Positions 8,869-17,329 of a DNA stretch of 64,000 bases are shown piece after piece. Source of the stretch: Marinobacter salarius (lineage in GTDB: Bacteria; Pseudomonadota; Gammaproteobacteria; Pseudomonadales; Oleiphilaceae); assembly GCF_032922745.1 (NCBI RefSeq), contig NZ_CP136693.1:1116001-1180000 (forward strand), read 5' to 3'. The notes under the pieces were generated by a model. That model was not told where the DNA came from. It searched no databases and saw nothing but the letters and a program-made list of their open reading frames with translations. The position numbers were made by a program, and so were the translations under genes. Positions within the stretch are counted from its first letter, which is position 1; each line of letters opens with the position of its first letter.

Positions 8869-9558
8869 TCACTGGCCGGATGGCAGGGGTTGGCGCTGAC
8901 GCAGTGCCGGCAGGATCTCATCAAAATGATGAATCGAGGGAATGTCCGGGTGTCGGTCGCGGGCGGGCTGCCTGCTGTCTGGTGCCAGAATGGCAAGGCA
9001 CTGGGCGATGCCAGCGGTGCGGGCGCTTTCCAGTACCGGGAAGCTGTCGTCCACCATTAATGTGGCGGCAGCCTGATAAGCTTCCAGCCCGGCGAGGTCC
9101 TGCCAGAAGGCGGGATCTTCCTTGGGTTTGCCCAGCTGGTGGCTCGAGATGATGTTGTCCACCCGGCTGTCCAGGCCGGTGCGCTGAAGCTTCAAACTGA
9201 GCGGGTCCGGATGGCAGTTGGTGACAATCACGGAGCGCAGCCCGGTATCACGGACGGCATCGAGAAAATCCGTCACATGCGGGCGGTAGCCAATGCGTTC
9301 TCCCACTTCGGCTTTGAGCCCGGTGATGTCCATATCCAGCCGGTCACTCCAGTAGTCGGTGCAGTACCAATTCAGGGAACCACGTTCGGCCATGATCATC
9401 GGGATGATGGTGTCGCGGGCTTCTTCCGGGCTGAGGTTGTTGTACTCGGCGTAACGCCTGGGCAGGTGCTCAAGCCAAAAATGGTTGTCGAAATGCAGGT
9501 CGAGCAGTGTTCCGTCCATATCCAGGAACACCGTCTCAAGGGAGTGCCAGTTCACCAT
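8869..9558 (-). CDS. yrfG: HAD-family GMP/IMP nucleotidase YrfG
   Basis: The 229-residue protein has HAD hydrolase motif I FLDMDGTLLDL with the nucleophile aspartate, motif II VTNCH, and motifs III/IV around KPKEDPAFW and MVDDS. The LNWYCTDYWS stretch and the gene order yrfG-hslR-hslO fit E. coli YrfG, a purine nucleotide 5'-nucleotidase. The start is uncertain: ATG 9558 is preferred by alignment with family N-termini, with TTG 9564 and GTG 9555 as alternatives. No Shine-Dalgarno is present because a terminator-like hairpin and its T-run end directly at the start codon. Confidence 0.9.
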   Translation of the reverse strand: MVNWHSLETVFLDMDGTLLDLHFDNHFWLEHLPRRYAEYNNLSPEEARDTIIPMIMAERGSLNWYCTDYWSDRLDMDITGLKAEVGERIGYRPHVTDFLDAVRDTGLRSVIVTNCHPDPLSLKLQRTGLDSRVDNIISSHQLGKPKEDPAFWQDLAGLEAYQAAATLMVDDSFPVLESARTAGIAQCLAILAPDSRQPARDRHPDIPSIHHFDEILPALRQRQPLPSGQ

Positions 9559-9596
9559 AAACAAAAACAGCCTGAAGTTGGTTAAACGTCAGGCTG
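9559..9596 (-). terminator. Rho-independent terminator abutting the yrfG start
   Basis: On the minus strand an 8-bp stem (CAGCCTGA with TCAGGCTG, arms 9589-9596 and 9568-9575) is followed by TTTTTGTTT, whose last base touches the yrfG ATG. It most simply terminates the small exported-protein gene that ends at 9636. Confidence 0.75.
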
Positions 9597-9635
9597 CCGA
9601 AGAATGCGCAAATTGGCAAGGCGGGTTTTTACGGA

Positions 9636-9968
9636 TCAGTTACTGCTTTGTTCAATGGGCTGTTGTTTCCTGCCGGTGCGAGTACAACCGAGGCAGCGAA
9701 CAAAGGTGGCTTTGGCCGGGCCAACAACCAGAACCTCGCCAGCTTCCGCTGCGTTACCGCCCAGTGCGGAGAACGGCAAGGACACCAGGTAAACCACGCT
9801 TCCCACGATGGTGGTGGCAAACAAGGCCGGGCGAACAAACAGCGCATCACCTGTCATTGCAAGCGCTGTAGGCTCTTCGTCAATGGCTTGGGCGTGGCCG
9901 ACGGAGGAAAAAGCCAGCAGGCAAACCGCTACGGCTGTAATAACGATGTGGGAAATCTTACCGGTCAT
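9636..9968 (-). CDS. Small exported protein of unknown function
   Basis: The 110-residue product has a signal peptide (MTGKISHIVITAVAVCLLAF to GHAQA), then a hydrophobic stretch ALFATTIVGSVVYLVSLPF that may span or lie in the membrane, and a C-terminal FVRCLGCTRTGRKQ segment with a CxxC pair. An AGGAGAAA ribosome binding site supports the start. No enzymatic motif is visible. It precedes yrfG on the same strand but is separated from it by a strong terminator, so it is probably its own transcription unit. Confidence 0.65.
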   Translation of the reverse strand: MTGKISHIVITAVAVCLLAFSSVGHAQAIDEEPTALAMTGDALFVRPALFATTIVGSVVYLVSLPFSALGGNAAEAGEVLVVGPAKATFVRCLGCTRTGRKQQPIEQSSN

Positions 9969-10157
9969 TTCTTGTTTCTCCTGAGCTTACCTTAGCTTGT
10001 CGGCATTTTGATCTGGCCGATGGTCGCCCTGCCTTGGATGGCTGACGATACATATACCGCACAGTGTAGCTTACGATTATGGATACTCTGTTAACTATGA
10101 ATCATATTTGCGTATTTTCAAACGATTTTTCTGTTTCATTAGTTGTCTGGCCGCCGT

Positions 10158-10982
10158 TCAGCGCTGGCATTTTCCGCAGTAAACCGTCGAGCGCTGGTTC
10201 ATCCGGATTTCCTTCAGCGGATGTCCGCATTCGTGGCAGAACTCACCATTACGGCCATACACCAGCAGCGACTGGGCAAAATAGCCCGGTTTGCCGTCGC
10301 TGTTCACAAAGTCCCGCAGGGTGGTTCCACCCATGAGAATGGCAGCGCTGAGGGTTTCGCGGATGGCTTCCGCCAGGCGGTTGTAGCGGTCCAGGCTGAT
10401 GCGGCCGGCAGCGCGACGGGGATGGATGCCGGCCTTGAACAGGGCTTCGTTCGCATAGATGTTGCCCACACCCACCACCACATGGTTGTCCATGATGAAG
10501 GACTTCACTGGAGTCTTCTTGCCCCGCGAGAGTCGATAGAGCAGTCGCCCGTTGAATTCCGGTGCCAGGGGTTCTGGCCCCAGGCTGGCGAGCAGTGGAT
10601 GCTGGTTCGGTGTTTCGGACCAGAGCCAGCAACCAAAGCGGCGGGGGTCGTTGAACCGCAGGCGGATCCCGCTGTCGAGTGTTAGTTCCACGTGATCATG
10701 AAGCAGGGGGTCGCTCTGGTCGGTGATCACCCGCAGGCTACCGGACATGCCCAGGTGTACAATCAATGTTCCGGCAACGTTGGCGGAGCTTACGCCAATC
10801 AGCAGGTATTTGGCCCGGCGGTCCACGGTGTGGATGACCGAGCCTTCGATCAGTTCCGCGAGATTGCCCGGCACGGGCCAGCGTAGGCGGCCGTCGCGCA
10901 CGGTTACCTGGGTGATGGTCCGGTTTTCACAATGGGGGGCGATGCCGCGTCGGGTGGTTTCTACTTCGGGCAATTCGGGCAA
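10158..10982 (-). CDS. mutM: Formamidopyrimidine-DNA glycosylase (MutM/Fpg)
   Basis: The 274-residue product is the bifunctional base-excision repair enzyme that removes 8-oxoguanine and cleaves the abasic site. The catalytic N-terminus PELPEVETTRRG must begin with proline after Met removal, which requires initiation at the TTG codon at 10982. That TTG has GGAG eight bases upstream, whereas an in-frame ATG at 11042 would add 20 residues and bury the catalytic proline. The C-terminal zinc finger is intact (CHECGHPLKE and YCGKCQR). The gene is divergent from the desaturase. Confidence 0.96.
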   Translation of the reverse strand: MPELPEVETTRRGIAPHCENRTITQVTVRDGRLRWPVPGNLAELIEGSVIHTVDRRAKYLLIGVSSANVAGTLIVHLGMSGSLRVITDQSDPLLHDHVELTLDSGIRLRFNDPRRFGCWLWSETPNQHPLLASLGPEPLAPEFNGRLLYRLSRGKKTPVKSFIMDNHVVVGVGNIYANEALFKAGIHPRRAAGRISLDRYNRLAEAIRETLSAAILMGGTTLRDFVNSDGKPGYFAQSLLVYGRNGEFCHECGHPLKEIRMNQRSTVYCGKCQR

Positions 10983-11138
10983 GGGGGCTACTCCAGCGGC
11001 ACGGGCGGTAACGGATAAGTGTAATCGGTAACAAATTCGCATCCAAATGCGGTTGTTCGGGCTAACAACTGTACGCTAAAGTGGCTCAATACGGTTGTCG
11101 GGCAGTGCCGGATCCTGATTTCGAACGAGGAAAACTCT

Positions 11139-12317
11139 ATGTGGTACAACGGTCTTCTGGACCTTTCGGTGATGCAGCTGATTCTGGTTGCGCTGGGACT
11201 TACACACATCACAATTATCAGCGTTACCCTTTACCTGCATCGTCATTCTGCTCACAACTCGCTGGATCTACATCCGGTGCTGGCGCATTTTTTCCGCTTC
11301 TGGCTATGGCTGACCACGGCGCAGAATACCAAGCAGTGGACGGCGATCCACCGTAAACATCACGCCAAGTGCGAAACCGAGGAAGACCCTCACAGCCCGG
11401 TGATCCTGGGTGTTCGCAAGGTGCTGTTTGAAGGTGCAGAGCTGTACGACGAAGCCGGTACACCAGAAACCCTGGAGCGTTACGGCCAGCGCACTCCGGA
11501 AGACTGGGTCGAGAACAACGTCTATAGCCGCTATAAACTGCTGGGCATTCAACTGATGGCGGTGATTGATCTGCTGCTGTTCGGTGTGCACGGTATCTGG
11601 ATCTGGGCGGTGCAGATGATGTGGATTCCGGTCTGGGCGGCCGGCGTGGTCAATGGCATCGGGCACTTTATGGGGTATCGCAATTTCGAGTGCAGTGATA
11701 ATGCCCGCAATATCTCGCCCTGGGGCATCCTGATTGGTGGCGAAGAGCTGCACAATAATCACCACACCTATCCCAACTCCTCCAAGCTGTCTCGCCGCTG
11801 GTATGAAGTGGATATTGGTTGGGGTTACATCCGTCTGTTCCAGTTCTTCCGGCTGGCGAAACCCAAGGGCTTCAAGCCGATTGCGCATTATGTGCCCGGC
11901 AAGAAGGAAGTGGATGTGGAGACGGTTCAGGCCATTACCAACAGCCGGTTCGATATTATGCGTCAGTATCGCAAGCGGGTGATGGAGCCGGTGTTGCGTC
12001 AGCAGAAGGCGGTGATGGATGAGGAGATTCGTCCGCGTTATCGCAGTCTGAAGCGGTTGCTGTCCCGTGAGGTGACGTTGATCAAGCCGAAGGAGAAGGA
12101 GCACCTGGAAATTGCTCTGGAGAGCAATGCGGTGCTGCGGCAGATTTATGAGAAGAGTAATGAGTTGCAGGAGTTGTGGCGTCGCCGTGGTTTGAAGCCG
12201 CAGGAGAAGTTGCATGCGCTGATGGAGTGGTGCCGGGAGGCGGAGGCCAGCGGTATTCGCTACCTTGAGGACTTTGCGGCGCATTTGCGGGCTTATTCTC
12301 TTCGGCCTTCTCCCTAG
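11139..12317 (+). CDS. Membrane fatty acid desaturase (acyl-CoA/delta-9 type)
   Basis: This 392-residue membrane protein has the three histidine boxes of the di-iron desaturase superfamily: HRHSAH at 34-39, HRKHH at 71-75 and HNNHH near 204-208. Hydrophobic segments precede and separate the boxes. Such enzymes put a cis double bond into saturated acyl chains with O2 and an electron donor, adjusting membrane fluidity. The C-terminal region of roughly 130 residues is charged and helical and goes beyond the catalytic core. GAGGAAAACTCT before the ATG is a good ribosome binding site. Confidence 0.92.
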   Translation: MWYNGLLDLSVMQLILVALGLTHITIISVTLYLHRHSAHNSLDLHPVLAHFFRFWLWLTTAQNTKQWTAIHRKHHAKCETEEDPHSPVILGVRKVLFEGAELYDEAGTPETLERYGQRTPEDWVENNVYSRYKLLGIQLMAVIDLLLFGVHGIWIWAVQMMWIPVWAAGVVNGIGHFMGYRNFECSDNARNISPWGILIGGEELHNNHHTYPNSSKLSRRWYEVDIGWGYIRLFQFFRLAKPKGFKPIAHYVPGKKEVDVETVQAITNSRFDIMRQYRKRVMEPVLRQQKAVMDEEIRPRYRSLKRLLSREVTLIKPKEKEHLEIALESNAVLRQIYEKSNELQELWRRRGLKPQEKLHALMEWCREAEASGIRYLEDFAAHLRAYSLRPSP

Positions 12318-12347
12318 TAGCCTGATTTTTCTGGCGGGTTGGTCTCC

Positions 12348-12953
12348 TCAATTGGTTGCTTTTGACGTATCCACTCTGAATAAACAGTAGGTCACCTGGC
12401 CTGCTGTTTTTTGTCTGTGCAGGGTCCAGTTGGCTGGCGCCGTAGGCGTTGGCATGTCGCTTTCGTGTTCTGCGTAGATCCAGCCGCCGGGTTTCACCCA
12501 ACCATTGTCCGCGATCATCGGGAACAGTTTTTCCAGCCAGCCCTGTCTGAAGGGTGGGTCCATGAACAGGATGTCGACGGGTTTGGCCGGTGGCTGGGCC
12601 AGGTAGGTGTCGACGGTCTGGCAGGCCACTTCTCCGTTTTCCGATTTCAATAGGCGCAGGTTGCTTCTCAGGGCCTGGGCGAGTGCGGGCGTGTGATCGA
12701 CGAAGGTGGTTGGGCCAGCGCCTCGGGAGAGGGCTTCCAGGCCCAGGGCGCCGGAGCCGGCGAAGAGGTCGAGGCAGCGGCTACCGGGCAGGTGGTGCGT
12801 CAGCCAGTTGAACAGGGTTTCGCGGGTGCGTGCCGGTGTGGGGCGTACGCCGCCGGCTTCGGGGAAGCGCAGTTTGCGGCTGCGCCAGTCGCCGCCGATG
12901 ATGCGGAGTTCGCCGCCGTTGCTGGCTGGCCTGGGTTTCTGGGTGCGCGCCAT
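12348..12953 (-). CDS. rsmD: 16S rRNA (guanine(966)-N(2))-methyltransferase
   Basis: The 201-residue protein has the RsmD N-terminus LRIIGGDWRSRKLRF, the family signature RPTPARTRETLFNWL, the SAM-binding loop DLFAGSGALGLEALSRGA and the catalytic N-methyltransferase motif DPPF. RsmD methylates G966 of 16S rRNA in the 30S subunit. Its divergent position next to ftsY is the common gammaproteobacterial arrangement. Confidence 0.96.
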   Translation of the reverse strand: MARTQKPRPASNGGELRIIGGDWRSRKLRFPEAGGVRPTPARTRETLFNWLTHHLPGSRCLDLFAGSGALGLEALSRGAGPTTFVDHTPALAQALRSNLRLLKSENGEVACQTVDTYLAQPPAKPVDILFMDPPFRQGWLEKLFPMIADNGWVKPGGWIYAEHESDMPTPTAPANWTLHRQKTAGQVTYCLFRVDTSKATN

Positions 12954-13100
12954 GGGGATGAGGCCTCTCGAGCATGGTTTGGTACGCCTGCCGGTGCAGG
13001 TTGCGCCATGTTACGAAGGTTTATGGGGCGAGTCACCTACGGCCATCACTTAGGCCGGTCAGTCTGCTAGAATACCGCCTTTCTTGTATCCCGCGAATCG

Positions 13101-14345
13101 ATGATCAATGGTATGACTATGACGGCAGAGTGGATTGCTATCGGCCTTCTGGCCCTTCTTGTCCTTGTGTTTGTTCTGGATGTGGCGGCAAACCGTCAGC
13201 GTGTACCCCGGCCAAAGCCGGTGCCCCAGAAGAAGCCGGAGGCTCCGGAAGGTGCTACCCCGAAATCCGGGCCGGAGGAGAAGGCGGAGCCCAAGCCCCA
13301 GCCCGATAGCGCGCTGGTTGCGGAAGCACCTGAAAAGCCAGTTGTTGAGGAAGCGCCCGCTGAAACCCCGACAACGCCGGAGCCGGAGCCTGAACCAGAG
13401 CCGGAAGCGCCTCAGGTCAGTGTTTTCGAGCGTATCCGCAAGGGGTTGGGTAAAACCCGTGCCAATCTGACCGGTGGTTTTGCAGACCTGTTTTCGGTCG
13501 GCAAGAAAGTGGACGAGGACCTGCTCGAGGAAATCGAGACCACGCTGCTGATGGCGGATGTGGGTGTGACCGCCACGTCGGAAATCATTGAGTCGCTGAC
13601 CGAAAAACTGGAGCGCAACCAGCTCAAAGACGGCGAAGCTCTGCGCAAGGCTTTGAGGGATGAGCTCCATGGCCTGCTGGCGGATGTGACAAAGCCCCTG
13701 GAAATCGATGCGGGCAAGAAGCCCTACGTCATCCTGATGGTAGGTGTGAACGGTGTTGGTAAAACCACCACGATCGGCAAGCTCACCAAGCTGTTTCAGC
13801 GGGACGGCAAGTCGGTGATGCTGGCGGCGGGGGATACTTTCCGTGCCGCGGCGGTTGAGCAGTTGCAGGTGTGGGGCGAGCGTAACAACGTTCCCGTCGT
13901 GGCCCAGCATACCGGCGCCGACAGCGCATCCGTCATCTTTGATGCTGTTCAGTCCGCACAATCCCGTGGCGTGGACGTGGTGATTGCGGACACCGCCGGC
14001 CGCCTTCAGAACAAGGACAACCTGATGAGCGAGCTGGAGAAGGTTGTGCGGGTCATGAAGAAACTGGATGAGTCCGCGCCCCACGAAGTCATGCTGGTTC
14101 TGGACGCCGGCACTGGCCAGAATGCTTTGAGTCAGGCCCAGGTGTTCCAGCAGGCAGTGGGGGTCAGCGGCATTACCCTGACCAAGCTGGACGGCACGGC
14201 CAAGGGTGGTATTGTGTTCGCCATCGCCCGGCAGTTGCAGCTACCCATCCGTTACATTGGTGTGGGGGAGCAGGTGGATGATCTGCGCAGCTTCGATGCC
14301 CGCACCTTTGTGGATGCGCTGTTTGATGAAAGCTCGGATAAGTAA
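13101..14345 (+). CDS. ftsY: Signal recognition particle receptor FtsY
   Basis: This 414-residue SRP GTPase has an N-terminal hydrophobic segment (about residues 9-27), an acidic/proline-rich linker to about residue 110, then the NG domain: P-loop GVNGVGKTTTIGKL, DTAGR and the TKLDGTAKGG specificity motif. It docks SRP-ribosome complexes at the inner membrane. The transmembrane N-terminus differs from the amphipathic one of E. coli FtsY. Internal ATGs at 13113 and 13119 are possible starts, since none has a strong ribosome binding site. It heads the ftsY-ftsE-ftsX-rpoH cluster. Confidence 0.96.
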   Translation: MINGMTMTAEWIAIGLLALLVLVFVLDVAANRQRVPRPKPVPQKKPEAPEGATPKSGPEEKAEPKPQPDSALVAEAPEKPVVEEAPAETPTTPEPEPEPEPEAPQVSVFERIRKGLGKTRANLTGGFADLFSVGKKVDEDLLEEIETTLLMADVGVTATSEIIESLTEKLERNQLKDGEALRKALRDELHGLLADVTKPLEIDAGKKPYVILMVGVNGVGKTTTIGKLTKLFQRDGKSVMLAAGDTFRAAAVEQLQVWGERNNVPVVAQHTGADSASVIFDAVQSAQSRGVDVVIADTAGRLQNKDNLMSELEKVVRVMKKLDESAPHEVMLVLDAGTGQNALSQAQVFQQAVGVSGITLTKLDGTAKGGIVFAIARQLQLPIRYIGVGEQVDDLRSFDARTFVDALFDESSDK

Positions 14346-14351
14346 CCTTCA

Positions 14352-15035
14352 ATGATCGAGTTCCGCCAGGTCACCAAACGTTATGACAGCGACCATACCG
14401 CGTTGCGTCAGGTCAATTTCGGCCTGGAGCGTGGTGAGTTGGCGTTTCTTACGGGGCATTCCGGTGCTGGCAAAAGTACGCTGCTAAAGCTGATTATGGT
14501 GATGGAGCGCCCCAGCGCCGGCGAGGTGATTGTGGGCGGGCAGGTGCTCAATACCCTGCCGCGCCGTCAGGTGCCTTACATTCGCCGGCACATAGGTGTG
14601 GTGTTCCAGAATCACCAGTTATTGTTTGATCGCACTGTGTTCGACAACGTCGCCATGCCTTTGGAGGTGATGGGCACCCCGGCCCGGGATATCGGTCGCC
14701 GCGTACGGGCCGCTCTGGACAAGGTGGGGCTGTTGAGCAAGGAAAAGATGAACCCGATGCAGCTGTCGGGGGGTGAGCAGCAGCGGGTGGGCATTGCCCG
14801 AGCGGTGGTGAACAAACCCCCGGTGCTGCTGGCGGATGAGCCCACCGGTAACCTGGACCCGGAATTGTCGGCCGATATCATGCGGCTGTTCGCGGAATTC
14901 AGTCAGGTCGGGGTCACGGTGCTGATTGCTAGCCACGACATTGCACTGATCAACGATCTCGGTCGCCGTACGTTGACTCTCGATCATGGTCGGCTGGTGA
15001 CAGGTGTTGGCGTCAAGGGGGGGCTTCATGGCTAA
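14352..15035 (+). CDS. ftsE: Cell division ATP-binding protein FtsE
   Basis: The 227-residue ABC ATPase shows Walker A GHSGAGKST, Q-loop FQNHQLLFDRTV, signature LSGGEQQRVGIARA, Walker B VLLADEPTGNLD and the H-loop SHD. FtsE pairs with FtsX at the divisome and controls peptidoglycan hydrolases through periplasmic partners. It starts 6 bases after ftsY and its end overlaps the ftsX start by 8 bases, indicating translational coupling. Confidence 0.97.
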   Translation: MIEFRQVTKRYDSDHTALRQVNFGLERGELAFLTGHSGAGKSTLLKLIMVMERPSAGEVIVGGQVLNTLPRRQVPYIRRHIGVVFQNHQLLFDRTVFDNVAMPLEVMGTPARDIGRRVRAALDKVGLLSKEKMNPMQLSGGEQQRVGIARAVVNKPPVLLADEPTGNLDPELSADIMRLFAEFSQVGVTVLIASHDIALINDLGRRTLTLDHGRLVTGVGVKGGLHG

Positions 15036-16026
15036 CGACCCCCGACGGCAGCCTGCCCGAGGCGCCAAAAGTGCCCGTTCACCCTGGCGCCAGCAGGCCG
15101 AAAGTTACCTGAATCATCATCGTAAGGTGGCCCGGGACAGCGCGCAGCGTCTTTGGCACTCACCAGTGGCGAGCATGATGACCTGGACGGTGATGGGCGT
15201 GGCGCTGGCGCTGCCAGTGGCGCTCATGCTGTTGCTGGCCAGTCTGGAAGGCGTCAGTGCCGGCTGGGAAAGCTCGGCGAGGGTGACGGCCTATCTGAGT
15301 GACACCGTTTCTATTGAAGATGCCCGGTCATTGAAAGCCGAGGTGGCTGATGACAGCCGGGTGGCGGAAGTCGAGCTGATCGACCGTGAGACTGCGCTGG
15401 AAGAGTTCCGCGCTTCTTCCGGCCTTGAAGACGCCCTCGATTACCTGGACGGAAACCCGCTTCCCCATACTCTGCTGGTCACACCCAGTGAAGGTTCCCG
15501 CACCGCCGACGGCGTGGAAATGCTGCTGAAGGTTATTGAAGGGCTGGACGGTGTTGACCGGGTACAGGTGGATCTCGGCTGGTTGCAGCGTCTGAACGCC
15601 ATGACCGACCTGTTGGGCCGTGCCGTCTGGGCGCTGGCGCTGTTGTTGGCGGCCGCCGTGGTGCTGGTGATTGGCAATACCGTTCGCCTTGCGATTGAAA
15701 ATCGCCGCGACGAAATTCTGGTGGCAAAGTTGGTGGGTGGCACCGACGCTTTCGTGCGCCGGCCGTTCCTCTATACCGGGGCCTGGTTTGGCCTGGGCGG
15801 TGGCATTGTGGCTTTTATCCTGCTCCAGGTGTCGCTCTGGTGGCTCAGTGGCCCAGTGGAGCGCCTAGCCGGGTTGTACCGCAGTGAGTTTTCCCTGAGC
15901 GGGCTGAGCGTCGATGGCGCGCTGGCGTTGATAATTGCAGCCATGCTGTTAGGCTGGTTAGGCGCCTGGGTTGCCGTCAAGCGCCATCTGGATGACATTG
16001 AGCCGGGGGAAATTGCCGGCGGATGA
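15028..16026 (+). CDS. ftsX: Cell division membrane protein FtsX
   Basis: The 332-residue protein has a cytoplasmic N-terminus, a first membrane segment (SMMTWTVMGVALALPVALML), a periplasmic domain of about 120 residues, and three C-terminal membrane segments in an FtsX-type permease region (LLLAAAVVLVIGNTVRLAI and after). ATG 15028 has a GGGGGG run upstream and fits the 8-base coupling with ftsE. An in-frame start at 15004 is less likely. Confidence 0.95.
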   Translation: MANDPRRQPARGAKSARSPWRQQAESYLNHHRKVARDSAQRLWHSPVASMMTWTVMGVALALPVALMLLLASLEGVSAGWESSARVTAYLSDTVSIEDARSLKAEVADDSRVAEVELIDRETALEEFRASSGLEDALDYLDGNPLPHTLLVTPSEGSRTADGVEMLLKVIEGLDGVDRVQVDLGWLQRLNAMTDLLGRAVWALALLLAAAVVLVIGNTVRLAIENRRDEILVAKLVGGTDAFVRRPFLYTGAWFGLGGGIVAFILLQVSLWWLSGPVERLAGLYRSEFSLSGLSVDGALALIIAAMLLGWLGAWVAVKRHLDDIEPGEIAGG

Positions 16027-16163
16027 TCTCCGATCTCGGAAATACCGTATTGAAGCCAATGCAGGTTTCGGCGTAGCTTGAAGATAGAATTCGAAGGCAG
16101 CCAGATTTCCAGTTTGTTGATTTGAAACGATTTAGATGGAAATTTGGGTTATTTGCAGAGTGC

Positions 16164-16192
16164 TTGGCGGGCTGAATTAGAGTTGCTATATT
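16164..16192 (+). promoter_or_regulatory. Sigma-70-type promoter of rpoH
   Basis: TTGGCG at 16164-16169 and TATATT at 16187-16192 are separated by exactly 17 bases and lie about 30 bases before the rpoH start. This would give a short leader of roughly 20-25 bases. Confidence 0.6.
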
Positions 16193-16221
16193 TATCGGTC
16201 GTCATGTTCGGAGGATAAGAC

Positions 16222-17091
16222 ATGGGTACGAGTTTACAGATCATCGACAGACTGGTTCCGGGTGCCAACCTTGAGTCCTATATCCAGGCGGCTAGCCGCA
16301 TTCCGGTGTTATCTGTCGAGGAAGAGCGCAAGCTCGCCGAGCGGCTGCATTACGATGGTGATGTGGAAGCTGCGCGTGAGTTGGTTCTTTCGCATCTGCG
16401 CTTCGTGATCCACATTGCCCGCAGCTACGCGGGTTATGGGCTGTCCCAGTCGGATTTGATCCAGGAAGGCAACGTAGGCCTGATGAAGGCGGTCAAGCGT
16501 TTCAATCCGGAATATGGTGTGCGTCTGGTATCCTTCGCAGTTCACTGGATCAAGGCCGAGATTCACGAGTTTATCCTGCGCAACTGGCGCATCGTGAAAG
16601 TGGCGACCACCAAGGCGCAGCGTAAGTTGTTCTTTAACCTGCGCAGCCAGAAGAAGCGTCTGGCGTGGTTGAGTCATGATGAGGTTAATGCCGTGGCCAG
16701 TGACCTTGGGGTTGAGCCCAAGGTTGTGCGGGAGATGGAAGGTCGCTTGGCTTCCCATGATACGGCGTTCGACGGCCCCCAGGACGATGACGACGACAAT
16801 GCCTATCAGGCGCCGGCGTATTATCTGGAGGACAAACGCAGCAATCCGGCTACGCAGCTGGAGCAATCAGACTGGACAGACGATTCCAATGGTCGTCTGA
16901 TGGCGGCGCTGGGGCAGTTGGATGAGCGTAGCCAGGATATCCTTCGTGAGCGCTGGTTGTCAGATAGCAAGTCGACGCTGCATGAGCTGGCTGACCGATA
17001 CGGCGTTTCCGCTGAGCGTATTCGTCAGTTGGAGAAGAACGCCATGAAGAAGATCCGTCTGCATATGACGACGGAAGAAGAGGCTGCTTAA
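16222..17091 (+). CDS. rpoH: RNA polymerase sigma-32 factor (heat shock)
   Basis: The 289-residue protein has region 2 with LRFVIHIARSYAGYGL and DLIQEGNVGLMKAV, the RpoH box around QRKLFFNLRS, and region 4.2 helix-turn-helix LHELADRYGVSAERIRQLEKNA. Sigma-32 directs transcription of chaperone and protease genes in heat shock. An acidic insertion (QDDDDDNAYQ) lies before region 4. It follows ftsX after 195 bases and has its own promoter and a strong ribosome binding site (GGAGG). Confidence 0.97.
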   Translation: MGTSLQIIDRLVPGANLESYIQAASRIPVLSVEEERKLAERLHYDGDVEAARELVLSHLRFVIHIARSYAGYGLSQSDLIQEGNVGLMKAVKRFNPEYGVRLVSFAVHWIKAEIHEFILRNWRIVKVATTKAQRKLFFNLRSQKKRLAWLSHDEVNAVASDLGVEPKVVREMEGRLASHDTAFDGPQDDDDDNAYQAPAYYLEDKRSNPATQLEQSDWTDDSNGRLMAALGQLDERSQDILRERWLSDSKSTLHELADRYGVSAERIRQLEKNAMKKIRLHMTTEEEAA

Positions 17092-17117
17092 CTCCTGGTT
17101 AATCCGGGGTTTGTCAG

Positions 17118-17157
17118 AACGCCACCACCCTTTGCGGGGTTGGTGGCGTTTTTGTTT
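17118..17157 (+). terminator. Rho-independent terminator of rpoH
   Basis: AACGCCACCACC pairs with GGTTGGTGGCGTT around a short loop, with one unpaired base, and is followed by TTTTG. It lies 27 bases after the rpoH stop. Confidence 0.85.
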
Positions 17158-17195
17158 GTATAATCCTTAAAACAAACACAAACCTTGGGGTGGTC

Positions 17196-17298
17196 GCGAG
17201 TGGGCAGGCTCTTCCAAAACACGCTGTGAATACGTCCGTGTACGCTCGGCTCCGCCATCCATGGCTCCGCACGGTTTTGGAAGAGCCTGCCCACTCGC
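17196..17298. repeat. Palindromic intergenic repeat, copy A
   Basis: A perfect 25-bp inverted repeat (arms 17196-17220 and 17274-17298, inner ends CCAAAAC and GTTTTGG) encloses a 53-base centre with the tandem-like parts GGCTCCGCC and GGCTCCGC and a CCATCCATGG core. The centre matches, in reverse complement, copy C at 36123 closely and copy B at 26385 in half. The outer arms differ from those of the other copies but are fully complementary to each other. I know no named family for it. Confidence 0.9.
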
Positions 17299-17329
17299 TT
17301 CTCCAGCTTCGGAGTAAGGATAAGAACAA

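Noticed and set aside
11304..12284. 326-residue minus-strand open frame opposite the desaturase
   Set aside because: Leu/His/Gln-rich antisense translation; the plus strand has all three histidine boxes.
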